A DNA stretch of 7,738 bases from Cellvibrionales bacterium UBA1963 (GTDB lineage: Bacteria > Pseudomonadota > Gammaproteobacteria > Pseudomonadales > UBA7434). The position numbers and the translations under genes are program-made. The DNA is taken from contig DDED01000034.1 of the NCBI GenBank assembly GCA_002336035.1, forward strand, positions 1 through 7,738. The letters are read 5' to 3'. Under the pieces are notes generated by a model. It saw only the letters and a list, made by a program, of their open reading frames with translations. It was not told the origin of the DNA and searched no databases. Positions within the stretch are counted from its first letter, which is position 1; each line of letters begins with the position of its first letter. Positions 1 through 6,757 of this stretch are shown here, in pieces.

Positions 1-2
1 AT

Positions 3-629
3 AATCCGAACGCCTGGTTTTATCAACAGCCAATTACCTTAGAGGATCACCAAAATAGCCGTTGGATTTGTGAACCTCTGCGATTATTGGACTGCTGCCA
101 AGAATCTGATGGTGCAGTCGCCTGTGTCATCGTGTCTGATGAGCGAGCGAAAGACCTTAAACAAAAGCCAGCCTATATTCGTGGCGCTGCACAGGGGGCC
201 TGTGATGACCAGCAGTCTATGACTTCGTATTATCGCGATGATATCACCCGGTTAACTGAATGTGGCTTGGTCGCTGAACAGCTCTACCAGCAAGCTGGTA
301 TTGGTCCCAAAGACATTCAGACGGCTATTATTTATGATCATTTTACTCCTTACGTGATGAGTCAGTTAGAGGAGTACGGCTTTTGTCAGCGCGGGGAGGC
401 GAAAGACTTTTTACGCAGTGGCGAGCATTTACTCAGTGGCTCTTTGCCGATTAATACTCACGGTGGTCAATTAGGCGAAGCCTATATACATGGCATGAAC
501 GGAGTGGCTGAAGGGGTTCGACAAATTCGCGGTCAATCGGTGAATCAAGTCGATGATGTAAAACATGTATTGGTCACCGCTGGCACGGGCGTCCCGACCA
601 GCGGCTTATTGTTGGGTGCTGAAAATTAG
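3..629 (+). CDS. Thiolase-fold lipid-transfer / acetyl-CoA acetyltransferase-like protein, C-terminal part (5' end outside window)
   Basis: The frame is open from position 3 with no credible start, so the gene enters from the left; 208 residues are visible. Seen: a YDHFTPYV segment (partial residues 111-118) followed by QLEEYGFC, and an NTHGG motif (151-155) followed by a glycine-rich YIHGMNG stretch. Family knowledge: these match the C-terminal half of the SCP2-thiolase / non-specific lipid-transfer branch of the thiolase superfamily, which acts in degradation of fatty acyl or steroid side-chain CoA esters, often with a DUF35 partner. His153 would be the conserved thiolase histidine. Odd: the C-terminal CxG cysteine of classical degradative thiolases is absent; the tail reads AGTGVPTSG. 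This fits the lipid-transfer branch or an aldolase-type relative better than a standard 3-ketoacyl-CoA thiolase. The substrate cannot be read from this fragment. It converges on the acyl-CoA synthetase gene, sharing bases 626-629. Confidence 0.8.
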   Translation, partial: NPNAWFYQQPITLEDHQNSRWICEPLRLLDCCQESDGAVACVIVSDERAKDLKQKPAYIRGAAQGACDDQQSMTSYYRDDITRLTECGLVAEQLYQQAGIGPKDIQTAIIYDHFTPYVMSQLEEYGFCQRGEAKDFLRSGEHLLSGSLPINTHGGQLGEAYIHGMNGVAEGVRQIRGQSVNQVDDVKHVLVTAGTGVPTSGLLLGAEN

Positions 630-2242
630 CGTTTAACTTGGTATGTCGATGTTTTTAGGTCCCAAGTTTCGGCATTAACACCTGCTTCGCGTAACTTAAA
701 TTTTTGTACTTTGCTGGTTGGCGTCATCGGTAAAGACGTAACAAATTCCATGTAGCGTGGCACAAAGTAATGCGGTGCATTGTCATTAATAAATTCTGCT
801 AAAGTTTCATGAGAAAGTTCAGAGCCTTCAATAAGCACCACATTCAGTTTTAATTCATGTTCGCTTTCGACCTCGGCTGAAGCGATTCCGAATGCAGCAA
901 TTTCTCTCACATCAGGATGACGAATAGCAACGCTTTCTACTTCCATGGTAGAAATGTTTCTGCCTGCAAAGCGAATAGCGTCCTTTTTTCGGTCAACGAA
1001 AAAGAGCGCACCATTAACAGGATCTTTGCGGCCAAGATCGCCAGTACGATACCAATCACCAAAAAAGGCTTCTTTTGTGGCCTGCGGATTATCGAAATAA
1101 CCGTTTAAAACGACATAAGGCTCTAAAGGTCGGATACAAATCTCACCAATGTTTTCGCCCTCTACTTTTTCGCCATCATCATTCATTAGACAGACATCGC
1201 TGTCCTCGACCGCATAACCCAGAGCATGAAGAGGGATATCTTCGCGTTCATCCAGTTGATTGCAGACTAATAGGCATTCACTTTGTCCGAGTCCGCCACG
1301 GGTAATTTTTACATCAAATCGCTCTTCAAAACGAGCGCGCTGTTCAGGCGATAGCGGCACAACACCTGAAATACGCAATGTATTATTAGCGTCGGAGTCT
1401 TTTTCAGGGGCATTCAATAGAAATACGCCCATCGCACCTAATACAAAACTCTGAGTGGCCTTAAACTGACTAATACGATCCCAAAAAGTGGTGACCGAAA
1501 ACTTTTGCTCGATGACGCAGGGAATTCCTTCGATCAATGCTCGGTAAATCCCGGTTATCCATGCCGCTGAGTGGTACATGGGTAAGGTATTGTAAATTAC
1601 ATCACCTGCCACTGAATTGTACTGTTTACTGGCACCGTAAATAATAGCGCGTATCCAACAATTGTAGCTTTGCATGACGCCCTTTGATTTGCCTGTGGTG
1701 CCTGAGGTCCATAAAATTGAACAAGTATCACCGTAGTCTATAGCGCTTAAGTCAGCGCTGATTTCGTCATTTACCAATAAGCTTTGATAGCTGATGGCTT
1801 GATTGAGATCGGATTGCTCTGTGTCACCGACCAAGACAATTTTTTCATCGCCGAGCTTGTCTTGAATTGCAATAATTCGTTCTTGCAATATTTCATCCAC
1901 GACTAGCACGGTGCACCGGCAGCGCAGGACATTATCGAGCAACCAATCCCCTTTGTACTCAGCATTAATTGGCGTCCAGGCAGCGCCCAGTTTGTTAATC
2001 GCCAAGGCCAGTAATACAATTTCAATGTCATTACTGAGCATCAATGCCACGCGATCACCCGCTACTACGCCTAAATTACGCAAGCCCGCGGCTATTTTAT
2101 TAGTTTTTTTCTCAGCCTCAGAAAAGCTTAATCGGCGACTGTCAGTGATGAGGAATTCGCCGTCAGCATTATGGCTGGCTTGTTGACTTAGTATTGAAGG
2201 GAAGGTGCGGTATTGGGTGTCGGTCATATCAACGCGGTGCAT
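626..2242 (-). CDS. Acyl-CoA synthetase (AMP-dependent synthetase/ligase, ANL superfamily)
   Basis: A complete 538-residue protein, normal for the family. It is predicted to adenylate a carboxylic acid with ATP and transfer it to CoA in the cytoplasm. Motifs seen: the phosphate-binding loop SILWTSGTTGKSKG (175-188), GLGQSE (317-322, the YGxTE position), WYRTGDLG (397-404), the hinge DRKKDAIRFAGRNIS (417-431), and the C-terminal TPTSKVQKFKLR (507-518), where Lys511 is the likely catalytic lysine. Asp401 would bind the ribose. The ATG at 2242 is preceded on the minus strand by a good GAGG ribosome site (complement of 2250-2253, 7 bases away); a second in-frame Met is residue 6. The overall style resembles CaiC-like or medium/long-chain fatty acid ligases, but the substrate is unknown. 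A role beside the neighbouring thiolase in lipid or steroid acid breakdown is an inference. The two genes face each other, so they are not one operon. Confidence 0.9.
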   Translation of the reverse strand: MHRVDMTDTQYRTFPSILSQQASHNADGEFLITDSRRLSFSEAEKKTNKIAAGLRNLGVVAGDRVALMLSNDIEIVLLALAINKLGAAWTPINAEYKGDWLLDNVLRCRCTVLVVDEILQERIIAIQDKLGDEKIVLVGDTEQSDLNQAISYQSLLVNDEISADLSAIDYGDTCSILWTSGTTGKSKGVMQSYNCWIRAIIYGASKQYNSVAGDVIYNTLPMYHSAAWITGIYRALIEGIPCVIEQKFSVTTFWDRISQFKATQSFVLGAMGVFLLNAPEKDSDANNTLRISGVVPLSPEQRARFEERFDVKITRGGLGQSECLLVCNQLDEREDIPLHALGYAVEDSDVCLMNDDGEKVEGENIGEICIRPLEPYVVLNGYFDNPQATKEAFFGDWYRTGDLGRKDPVNGALFFVDRKKDAIRFAGRNISTMEVESVAIRHPDVREIAAFGIASAEVESEHELKLNVVLIEGSELSHETLAEFINDNAPHYFVPRYMEFVTSLPMTPTSKVQKFKLREAGVNAETWDLKTSTYQVKR

Positions 2243-2292
2243 GATTTTTCCTCAGAGATAATCGTTAGCGGTAATTTCCACTAGCAGGGTCA

Positions 2293-2329
2293 TGTCAAAT
2301 ATTTTAATCTATGCTAGTACTGTTAGTAC
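2293..2329 (-). promoter_or_regulatory. Possible promoter/operator elements upstream of the acyl-CoA synthetase
   Basis: On the minus strand a perfect TTGACA hexamer (complement of 2293-2298) lies about 50 bases before the synthetase start, but the sequence 17 bases on (ATTACC) is a poor -10 box. Just upstream is a 13-base dyad, GTACT-GTT-AGTAC (2317-2329), sized for a small dimeric repressor. An operator function is inference. The rest of the 2243-2484 leader shows no gene. Confidence 0.25.
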
Positions 2330-2605
2330 CGGATTCGCTATTACCATAATGACAGATTTTTAAGGAATTCTTTCGATTTTTTTTCTTGCCTTACAATTTC
2401 ATTAATATCTCATAGTTAAGAAAATATAGTCAGGCTATTCAATGTCTTGTTAACGAGGAGCTTTTATTACGAGGCCGGGCATGATTAGGCCAAAAAATTA
2501 TCTTTAGAATTGCTAATCAATAACTGCGCAAAAAGGGTATCTAATGCGTCTGATTGGCATAAGTCATAGGTACCATCGTGATAAATTGTGGTGTCCATAA
2601 CCGTC

Positions 2606-2620
2606 ACGCCTAGTAGGCGT
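2606..2620. repeat. 15-base perfect palindrome with single central base
   Basis: ACGCCTA-G-TAGGCGT, with 7-base arms. It lies inside the probable decayed coding sequence, so it may be chance coding sequence rather than a site. Confidence 0.3.
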
Positions 2621-2790
2621 CCACGGGTGCTTATGGGGGTGATCTTAATTGGCAAATTCCCCCGGTTTACCAAAAGGCGTAATTATGGTTGTTTTGTTGC
2701 CACCAACTATTTCTAAGTCAATCCAGTTAACAGAAGCGGTATGACCATCTCGACGCTCAGTTTGTATTGAAGCTGCATCATTAAACGTAT

Positions 2791-2806
2791 CAGGGTAATG
2801 ACCCTG
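2791..2806. repeat. Short hairpin CAGGGT-AATG-ACCCTG
   Basis: Perfect 6-base arms with a 4-base loop, inside the probable decayed coding sequence near its internal stop. There is no T tract after it on either strand, so it is not a standard terminator. Function unknown. Confidence 0.3.
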
Positions 2807-3305
2807 GTCAGGCGAGCGGGCTCACGTTCTAAATATAACAGGTAGTACGTTTGGGCTTTGATTGTTCATGTGATGACATAATTCATGGGCACTAGGCTTA
2901 TGCTTTTCTAAACTGCTTGCTGACGTTGGTTTAAGCGATTGGTCTTGTACGATGATAAAATTCCAATTCTCATTCAGAAGAATATGACCAGTAATAGCAG
3001 ATAGACCATTGCTTAAATGAGTTGAGTCGGTTTTTTCTTAAATATTTTAGCGATTTTTTTGGTGTATTTTCTGTCAACAATACTGACGTCGTTAGTGTTT
3101 ATTAGCCGTTAATGGTGAGAGGCGTCGTATCTATTGTTCGGCTGCGCATTGATTTCGATCAATAAATACACAGTTTTGTGCTCTGCATTGTTCAAAGCTT
3201 AACCTTTTCGTTTGTATCGTTTAAAATTAATAGAGTGACTCATTTGTTTCTTTAATGAATGACTTTATTATGAACAAAAGTATAGGTTTAACTGGTGAAT
3301 CAGTA

Positions 3306-3345
3306 TTTTTAGCACAAAAAAACTGTAGTTTTTTTGTGCTAAAAA
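3306..3345. repeat. Perfect 19-base inverted repeat (40-base palindrome)
   Basis: The left arm 3306-3324 (TTTTTAGCACAAAAAAACT) is exactly complementary to the right arm 3327-3345, with GT between them. As RNA it would form about 18 pairs closed by a UGUA loop. It is not a textbook intrinsic terminator: on both strands the stem is followed by A residues, not U, and the stem is mostly A-T. It could be an RNA hairpin in the leader of the rhodopsin transcript, a cruciform or protein-binding site, or a relic of a small mobile repeat. Function is not established. Confidence 0.85.
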
Positions 3346-3567
3346 AAAGATCTTTAGAAGATTGATCGTCGATAAATGTCTATAGCGAAAGTGGCTACTA
3401 ACCTTTTTTTTTTGTGATGAGGTCTAACGCAACTATAAACACTATTACCAATATTTCCACGATGTAAATTTATTTCATTTGTGTTAAAAAGAATGCTGAT
3501 CTAACTTCTTGTAACCTGCATATCAAGGTAGTGTCCGTTTAGTTAGTCATAAGTGTGATTTAAAGAC

Positions 3568-3573
3568 TACAAT
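3568..3573 (+). promoter_or_regulatory. Candidate -10 box for the proteorhodopsin operon
   Basis: TACAAT matches the TATAAT consensus at five of six bases and would place the transcript start near 3580, about 23 bases before the rhodopsin ATG. No good -35 hexamer sits 16-18 bases upstream (AGTCAT at 17), so this is weak and may need an activator or be wrong. Confidence 0.25.
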
Positions 3574-3602
3574 TTTTCAAAACAACAAATAAGGGGATTT
3601 AC

Positions 3603-4313
3603 ATGCAAGAACTAACAACTATATTAGACCCGAAAGATCTTGTCGGGGTATCATTTTGGATAATTTCAGCTGCTATGACAGCCGCAACATTCTTTTTCTT
3701 TATGGAGAGAGACCGTGCTGAAGGCAAATGGAAAACATCACTTTCTGTTGCTGCATTAGTAACAGGTATTGCTGCTATTCATTATTTCTACATGCGCGGT
3801 ATTTGGATTTCAACGGGTGATAGCCCTACGGTTTATCGCTACGTTGATTGGCTGTTAACTGTACCTTTACAAATCGTTGAATTTTACTTAATTCTTGCTG
3901 CTATTACCGTCGTTCGTGCTGCATTATTTTGGAAGCTGTTAATTGCTTCTATTGTCATGCTAGTGTTCGGTTATCTCGGTGAAATCGAAGTGATGAGCGT
4001 TTGGCCTGCATTTGCAATTGGTATGGCGGGTTGGTTATACATTATTTATGAAATCTTTGTTGGTGAAGCCAGTCAAGTTAACGCGGCATCAGGCTCTGAA
4101 GCTAGCCAAACTGCATTCAACGCCTTGCGTTTGATTGTGACTATCGGTTGGGCTATTTATCCTATCGGTTATATTCTTGGCGTAGGTGATAGCGGCAGTG
4201 CTGAGATGTTAAACCTCGTTTACAACTTAGCTGATTTTGTTAATAAAATCGCATTTGGTGTCGTGATCTGGGTTGCTGCAACATCGGGTAGTTCATCTAG
4301 TAAAGCTGCATAA
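3603..4313 (+). CDS. Proteorhodopsin, light-driven outward proton pump, blue-absorbing type
   Basis: A 236-residue seven-helix retinal protein of the inner membrane that exports protons on illumination. Seen: helices at roughly 12-34, 44-67, 76-98, 102-122, 130-152, 172-193 and 203-227. Helix C carries RYVDWLLTVPLQIVE: Arg79, Asp82 (proton acceptor, GPR Asp97), Gln90 (GPR Leu105) and Glu93 (proton donor, GPR Glu108). His60 matches GPR His75. Helix G carries DFVNK with Asp211 and the retinal lysine Lys215. Gln at the tuning site is known to give blue absorption. Trp144 lines up with GPR Trp159, the site that is Gly in carotenoid-binding xanthorhodopsins. The ATG has a good AAGGGG ribosome site (3591-3596). 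An in-frame stop at 3561-3563, with no start codon between, rules out the N-terminal signal peptide found in GPR. It is first in the cluster, 8 bases before crtE. Confidence 0.98.
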   Translation: MQELTTILDPKDLVGVSFWIISAAMTAATFFFFMERDRAEGKWKTSLSVAALVTGIAAIHYFYMRGIWISTGDSPTVYRYVDWLLTVPLQIVEFYLILAAITVVRAALFWKLLIASIVMLVFGYLGEIEVMSVWPAFAIGMAGWLYIIYEIFVGEASQVNAASGSEASQTAFNALRLIVTIGWAIYPIGYILGVGDSGSAEMLNLVYNLADFVNKIAFGVVIWVAATSGSSSSKAA

Positions 4314-4321
4314 CACCGTAA

Positions 4322-5197
4322 ATGTTAGGCGGACTTGCTCCCCTTACGGGAGATAAAGAAGAAGATCTGCTAGAGACCGCGTTGCTTGAAGTCGGCTATC
4401 ATGCCGAAGAAAGCAGCGCGTATCTTGCGGCCCATTACCATCTCGCTTCAGGCGGAGGACGATCACGATCATCGTTAGCGCTTTCCTTATCAAGAAGATT
4501 AAGTATCCACGAATCCGATGCAGTTAAAATTGCAGCCAGTATAGAGCTTTTGCATAACGCCTCCCTTGTTCATGACGATCTCATGGATAAAGATCAAGTT
4601 AGAAGGGGCGACAGTGCTGTCTGGGCAAAGTTTGGTGATGAGACTGCCGTATGTTGTGGTGATTTGCTCATTTCAAGGGCCTTCCTGCAATGCTCGAGAC
4701 TGACTGAGAAAGAAAAAGTTGGTGACTGCATACAGCTATTATCGCAGGCCATCGAAAAGACTATTTACGGTCAATGTTTAGACGTTGATCCACGAGCATG
4801 GAGACACTTAGACAGTGATAGTTACTGTCAGAACGTTATTCAAAAAACCATACCATTATTATTTTTATGTTTTGAGTTGCCGCTTGCTTATGCTGATTTC
4901 TCCTACCCAATTGAGCTAGTTAAAAAGGCAGTGACCCACTTTGCTTTAGCGTATCAAATCATTGATGATCTTGAAGATCGCGTGATTGATGAAAAAGTAG
5001 AACGCAGTAATTATGTTAGCTTATTGGCGCAGTCAATGAGTATTCAAGACGCTGAGTCAATGGCGCGAGAAAAAGCGCGCTACTTAATTAGGCAGTGCGA
5101 GACAATAGAGAAGCGCTTGCCAGCCATCGCTATCGGTATTCTAACCCCCGGCATTGAACAGCTGTGTTTCAAATTAGATCGATTATCTAAAGGCTAG
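4322..5197 (+). CDS. crtE: Geranylgeranyl diphosphate synthase (polyprenyl synthetase family)
   Basis: A 291-residue soluble all-helical prenyltransferase that extends farnesyl or shorter diphosphates with isopentenyl diphosphate to C20 geranylgeranyl diphosphate, the entry point of carotenoid synthesis. Seen: the first aspartate-rich motif DDLMD (85-89) followed by RRG (94-96), and the second motif DDLED (215-219) preceded by YQII, both complete for Mg-diphosphate binding. Length is normal. Product chain length is inferred from the crt context; farnesyl diphosphate synthases share the fold. It starts 8 bases after the rhodopsin stop. The ATG has no recognisable ribosome site (upstream CACCGTAA), so translation probably depends on ribosomes finishing the rhodopsin frame. 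Its end carries the ribosome site of crtI. Confidence 0.93.
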   Translation: MLGGLAPLTGDKEEDLLETALLEVGYHAEESSAYLAAHYHLASGGGRSRSSLALSLSRRLSIHESDAVKIAASIELLHNASLVHDDLMDKDQVRRGDSAVWAKFGDETAVCCGDLLISRAFLQCSRLTEKEKVGDCIQLLSQAIEKTIYGQCLDVDPRAWRHLDSDSYCQNVIQKTIPLLFLCFELPLAYADFSYPIELVKKAVTHFALAYQIIDDLEDRVIDEKVERSNYVSLLAQSMSIQDAESMAREKARYLIRQCETIEKRLPAIAIGILTPGIEQLCFKLDRLSKG

Positions 5198-5201
5198 TTT
5201 C

Positions 5202-6674
5202 ATGTCAAAAGCAGTTGTTATTGGCGGAGGGTTCGGCGGTATAGCAGCCGCTCTTCGTATGCGTGCCAAGGGTTATCAAGTTACTTTAATTGATCGCTGT
5301 GATGAATTAGGCGGTCGAGCGCAAGTATTTAAGCGCAATGGTTTTACCTTTGATGCTGGCCCCACGGTGATTACCGCACCCTACTTGTTTAACGAATTAT
5401 TCGACTTATTCGATAAAGATCTCACAGACTACATCAATTTTGTGCCGGTCGAGCCTTGGTATCGCTTTGCTTACCCTGACGGCAGCACTTTTGACTATGG
5501 CGGCACCCTTGAGGACACACTTCTAGAAATAGAGAAAATCTCTCCTGTGGATGTGCTAGGTTACAAAAAACTGTTAGCCGTATCAGAAAAGATTTTTGAT
5601 GTTGGATTTACTGGTTTAGCGGACAAGCCTTTTCACTCGGTTTGGACCATGATAAAGCAGATACCTCACTTAGCTAGGCTGCGATGCTATCGCAGTGTTT
5701 ATCAGCTTGTAAGCCAGCACTTAAAACACGACAAGTTGCGTCAAGCCTTTACTATTCAGCCATTGCTGGTCGGAGGTAATCCTTTTGATACCACCAGTAT
5801 TTATAACTTAATTCATTTTCTCGAAAGGAAATGGGGCATTCATTACGCCATGGGTGGTACAGGCCAAGTCGTTAAAGGATTACATCAATTAATGGTTGAA
5901 CAAGGGATAGAAATACAATTAAACACAACAGCCGAATCTTTTGTTTTAGATGGCAAGCACATACAAGGTATTCGTTTAGCTGACGGAAAAGTACTTGAAT
6001 GCGATAAAGTAGTGTCTAACATGGACCCAACTTTTTTATACGATAAAGTCATTGAAAAACGACATCAGCCTTTACTGACAAAACTAAAAACGCGGCATGC
6101 AAAATTGTCGATGGGCTTGTATGTGCTTTATTTTGGCACCAATAAAACATTTAATGACGTGCCGCATCATACTATTTGGCTAGGCAAGCGTTACCGAGAG
6201 CTTCTCGATGACATTTTTAATAAAAAAGTTTTAGCCGATGATTTTTCTTTGTATTTACACAGACCAACCGCCACTGACCCCTCGATGGCACCTGATGGCT
6301 GTGATTGCTTTTATGTGTTATCGCCAGTTCCTAACCTGCAGTCAGGACTTGAATGGGATGACATTCGTGATGCTTATCGCGAAAAAATTCTAACGGCGCT
6401 TGATCAAACGATCATGCCGGGTTTAAAAGACAGCGTTATCGAGCAGTTTGATATGACGCCTAAAGAGTTTAAGCAGGATTATTTAAGTACCGCAGGCTCA
6501 GGTTTTTCTATTGCGCCGGTACTGCGCCAATCTGCGTGGTTTCGCTACCATAACAAAGGCGAAGGCCTCGATAATTTATACCTTGTCGGTGCCGGCACAC
6601 ATCCTGGGGCGGGGTTGCCGGGCGTGTTATCCTCAGCAAAAGTGCTTGAACACTTAGTGCCAGACGTGGGCTAA
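5202..6674 (+). CDS. crtI: Phytoene desaturase (lycopene-forming, CrtI type)
   Basis: A 490-residue FAD-dependent, membrane-associated desaturase that converts phytoene to lycopene by successive dehydrogenations. Seen: an N-terminal dinucleotide-binding fold with VIGGGFGG (6-13) ending in the acidic LID (29-31), then DELGGRA (34-40) and the DAGPTVIT segment (51-58) typical of the family. Near the C-terminus is LYLVGAGTHPGAGLPGV (459-475), the characteristic second flavin-contact motif of CrtI proteins. Length is normal. The start lies 4 bases after crtE; its ribosome site AAAGG (5189-5193) overlaps the last codons of crtE, so the two are co-translated. How many desaturation steps it performs cannot be read from sequence; four steps to lycopene is inferred from the following cyclase gene. 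Confidence 0.95.
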   Translation: MSKAVVIGGGFGGIAAALRMRAKGYQVTLIDRCDELGGRAQVFKRNGFTFDAGPTVITAPYLFNELFDLFDKDLTDYINFVPVEPWYRFAYPDGSTFDYGGTLEDTLLEIEKISPVDVLGYKKLLAVSEKIFDVGFTGLADKPFHSVWTMIKQIPHLARLRCYRSVYQLVSQHLKHDKLRQAFTIQPLLVGGNPFDTTSIYNLIHFLERKWGIHYAMGGTGQVVKGLHQLMVEQGIEIQLNTTAESFVLDGKHIQGIRLADGKVLECDKVVSNMDPTFLYDKVIEKRHQPLLTKLKTRHAKLSMGLYVLYFGTNKTFNDVPHHTIWLGKRYRELLDDIFNKKVLADDFSLYLHRPTATDPSMAPDGCDCFYVLSPVPNLQSGLEWDDIRDAYREKILTALDQTIMPGLKDSVIEQFDMTPKEFKQDYLSTAGSGFSIAPVLRQSAWFRYHNKGEGLDNLYLVGAGTHPGAGLPGVLSSAKVLEHLVPDVG

Positions 6675-6757
6675 ATATATTTTTTGTGATACCGTTTGTA
6701 TAGTGCTCAAGCATCGCGTTATTATCAGCCACTACCTTGCCATTAAAGGATGATACT
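6675..6757 (+). other. 83-base gap between crtI and crtB
   Basis: The only sizeable gap in the cluster. It holds a TATAGT (6699-6704) that could be a -10 box, but no -35 at normal spacing (TTGTGA at 6684-6689 is only 9 bases away). No hairpin followed by T is seen, so read-through from crtI is expected. Confidence 0.4.
6745..6750 (+). promoter_or_regulatory. Ribosome binding site that fixes the crtB start
   Basis: AAAGGA lies 7 bases before the GTG at 6758. An upstream in-frame TTG at 6737 would precede this site and has no ribosome site of its own, so GTG is the better start. Confidence 0.8.

Larger units (their letters stand above)
2485..3037 (-). pseudogene. Probable decayed coding sequence, product unrecognised
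   Basis: Read on the minus strand, one frame runs without a stop from 3037 to 2825 (71 codons), meets a single TGA (2822-2824), and continues open in the same frame to a TAA at 2645-2647 (58 more codons). A different frame then carries 2673 to 2485 (62 codons, ending TAA). In AT-rich DNA open runs of this length laid end to end are unlikely by chance, so this looks like one gene of about 180 codons broken by a stop and a frameshift near 2650-2673. Upstream of 3037 a third frame (from about 3110 down to a TAA near 3015) may be the original N-terminal part, implying a second frameshift. The readable pieces look protein-like, for example a segment with ENWNFIIVQD and another with VNWIDLEIVGG. 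I cannot assign a family. No ribosome site or intact start was found. It could instead be non-coding sequence that happens to be open. Confidence 0.35.
3041..3602. other. AT-rich intergenic region upstream of proteorhodopsin
   Basis: About 560 bases with no convincing gene. It holds the long perfect inverted repeat at 3306-3345, a small hairpin ATCTT-TAG-AAGAT (3350-3362), a run of ten T (3404-3413), and a weak promoter candidate close to the rhodopsin gene. It must contain the promoter of the rhodopsin-carotenoid cluster unless that is transcribed from further left, which is unlikely because the nearest gene to the left points away. No tRNA or recognised riboswitch was seen. Confidence 0.6.

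Noticed and set aside
917..1454. Plus-strand reading frames opposite the acyl-CoA synthetase (also 1911-2186).
   Set aside because: Shadows of a clearly coding minus-strand gene; no ribosome sites or recognisable motifs.
3306..3345. The palindrome as a bidirectional intrinsic terminator.
   Set aside because: The stem is AT-rich and followed by A rather than U on both strands.
3255..3365. A 36-codon plus-strand reading frame crossing the palindrome, possibly a leader peptide.
   Set aside because: No ribosome site before either ATG, and its composition is dictated by the palindrome's A and T runs.
3404..3413. Ten-T run as the tail of a terminator.
   Set aside because: No stable GC-rich stem directly precedes it.
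6508..6732. A 74-codon minus-strand frame over the end of crtI.
   Set aside because: Antisense shadow of the conserved CrtI C-terminal region.
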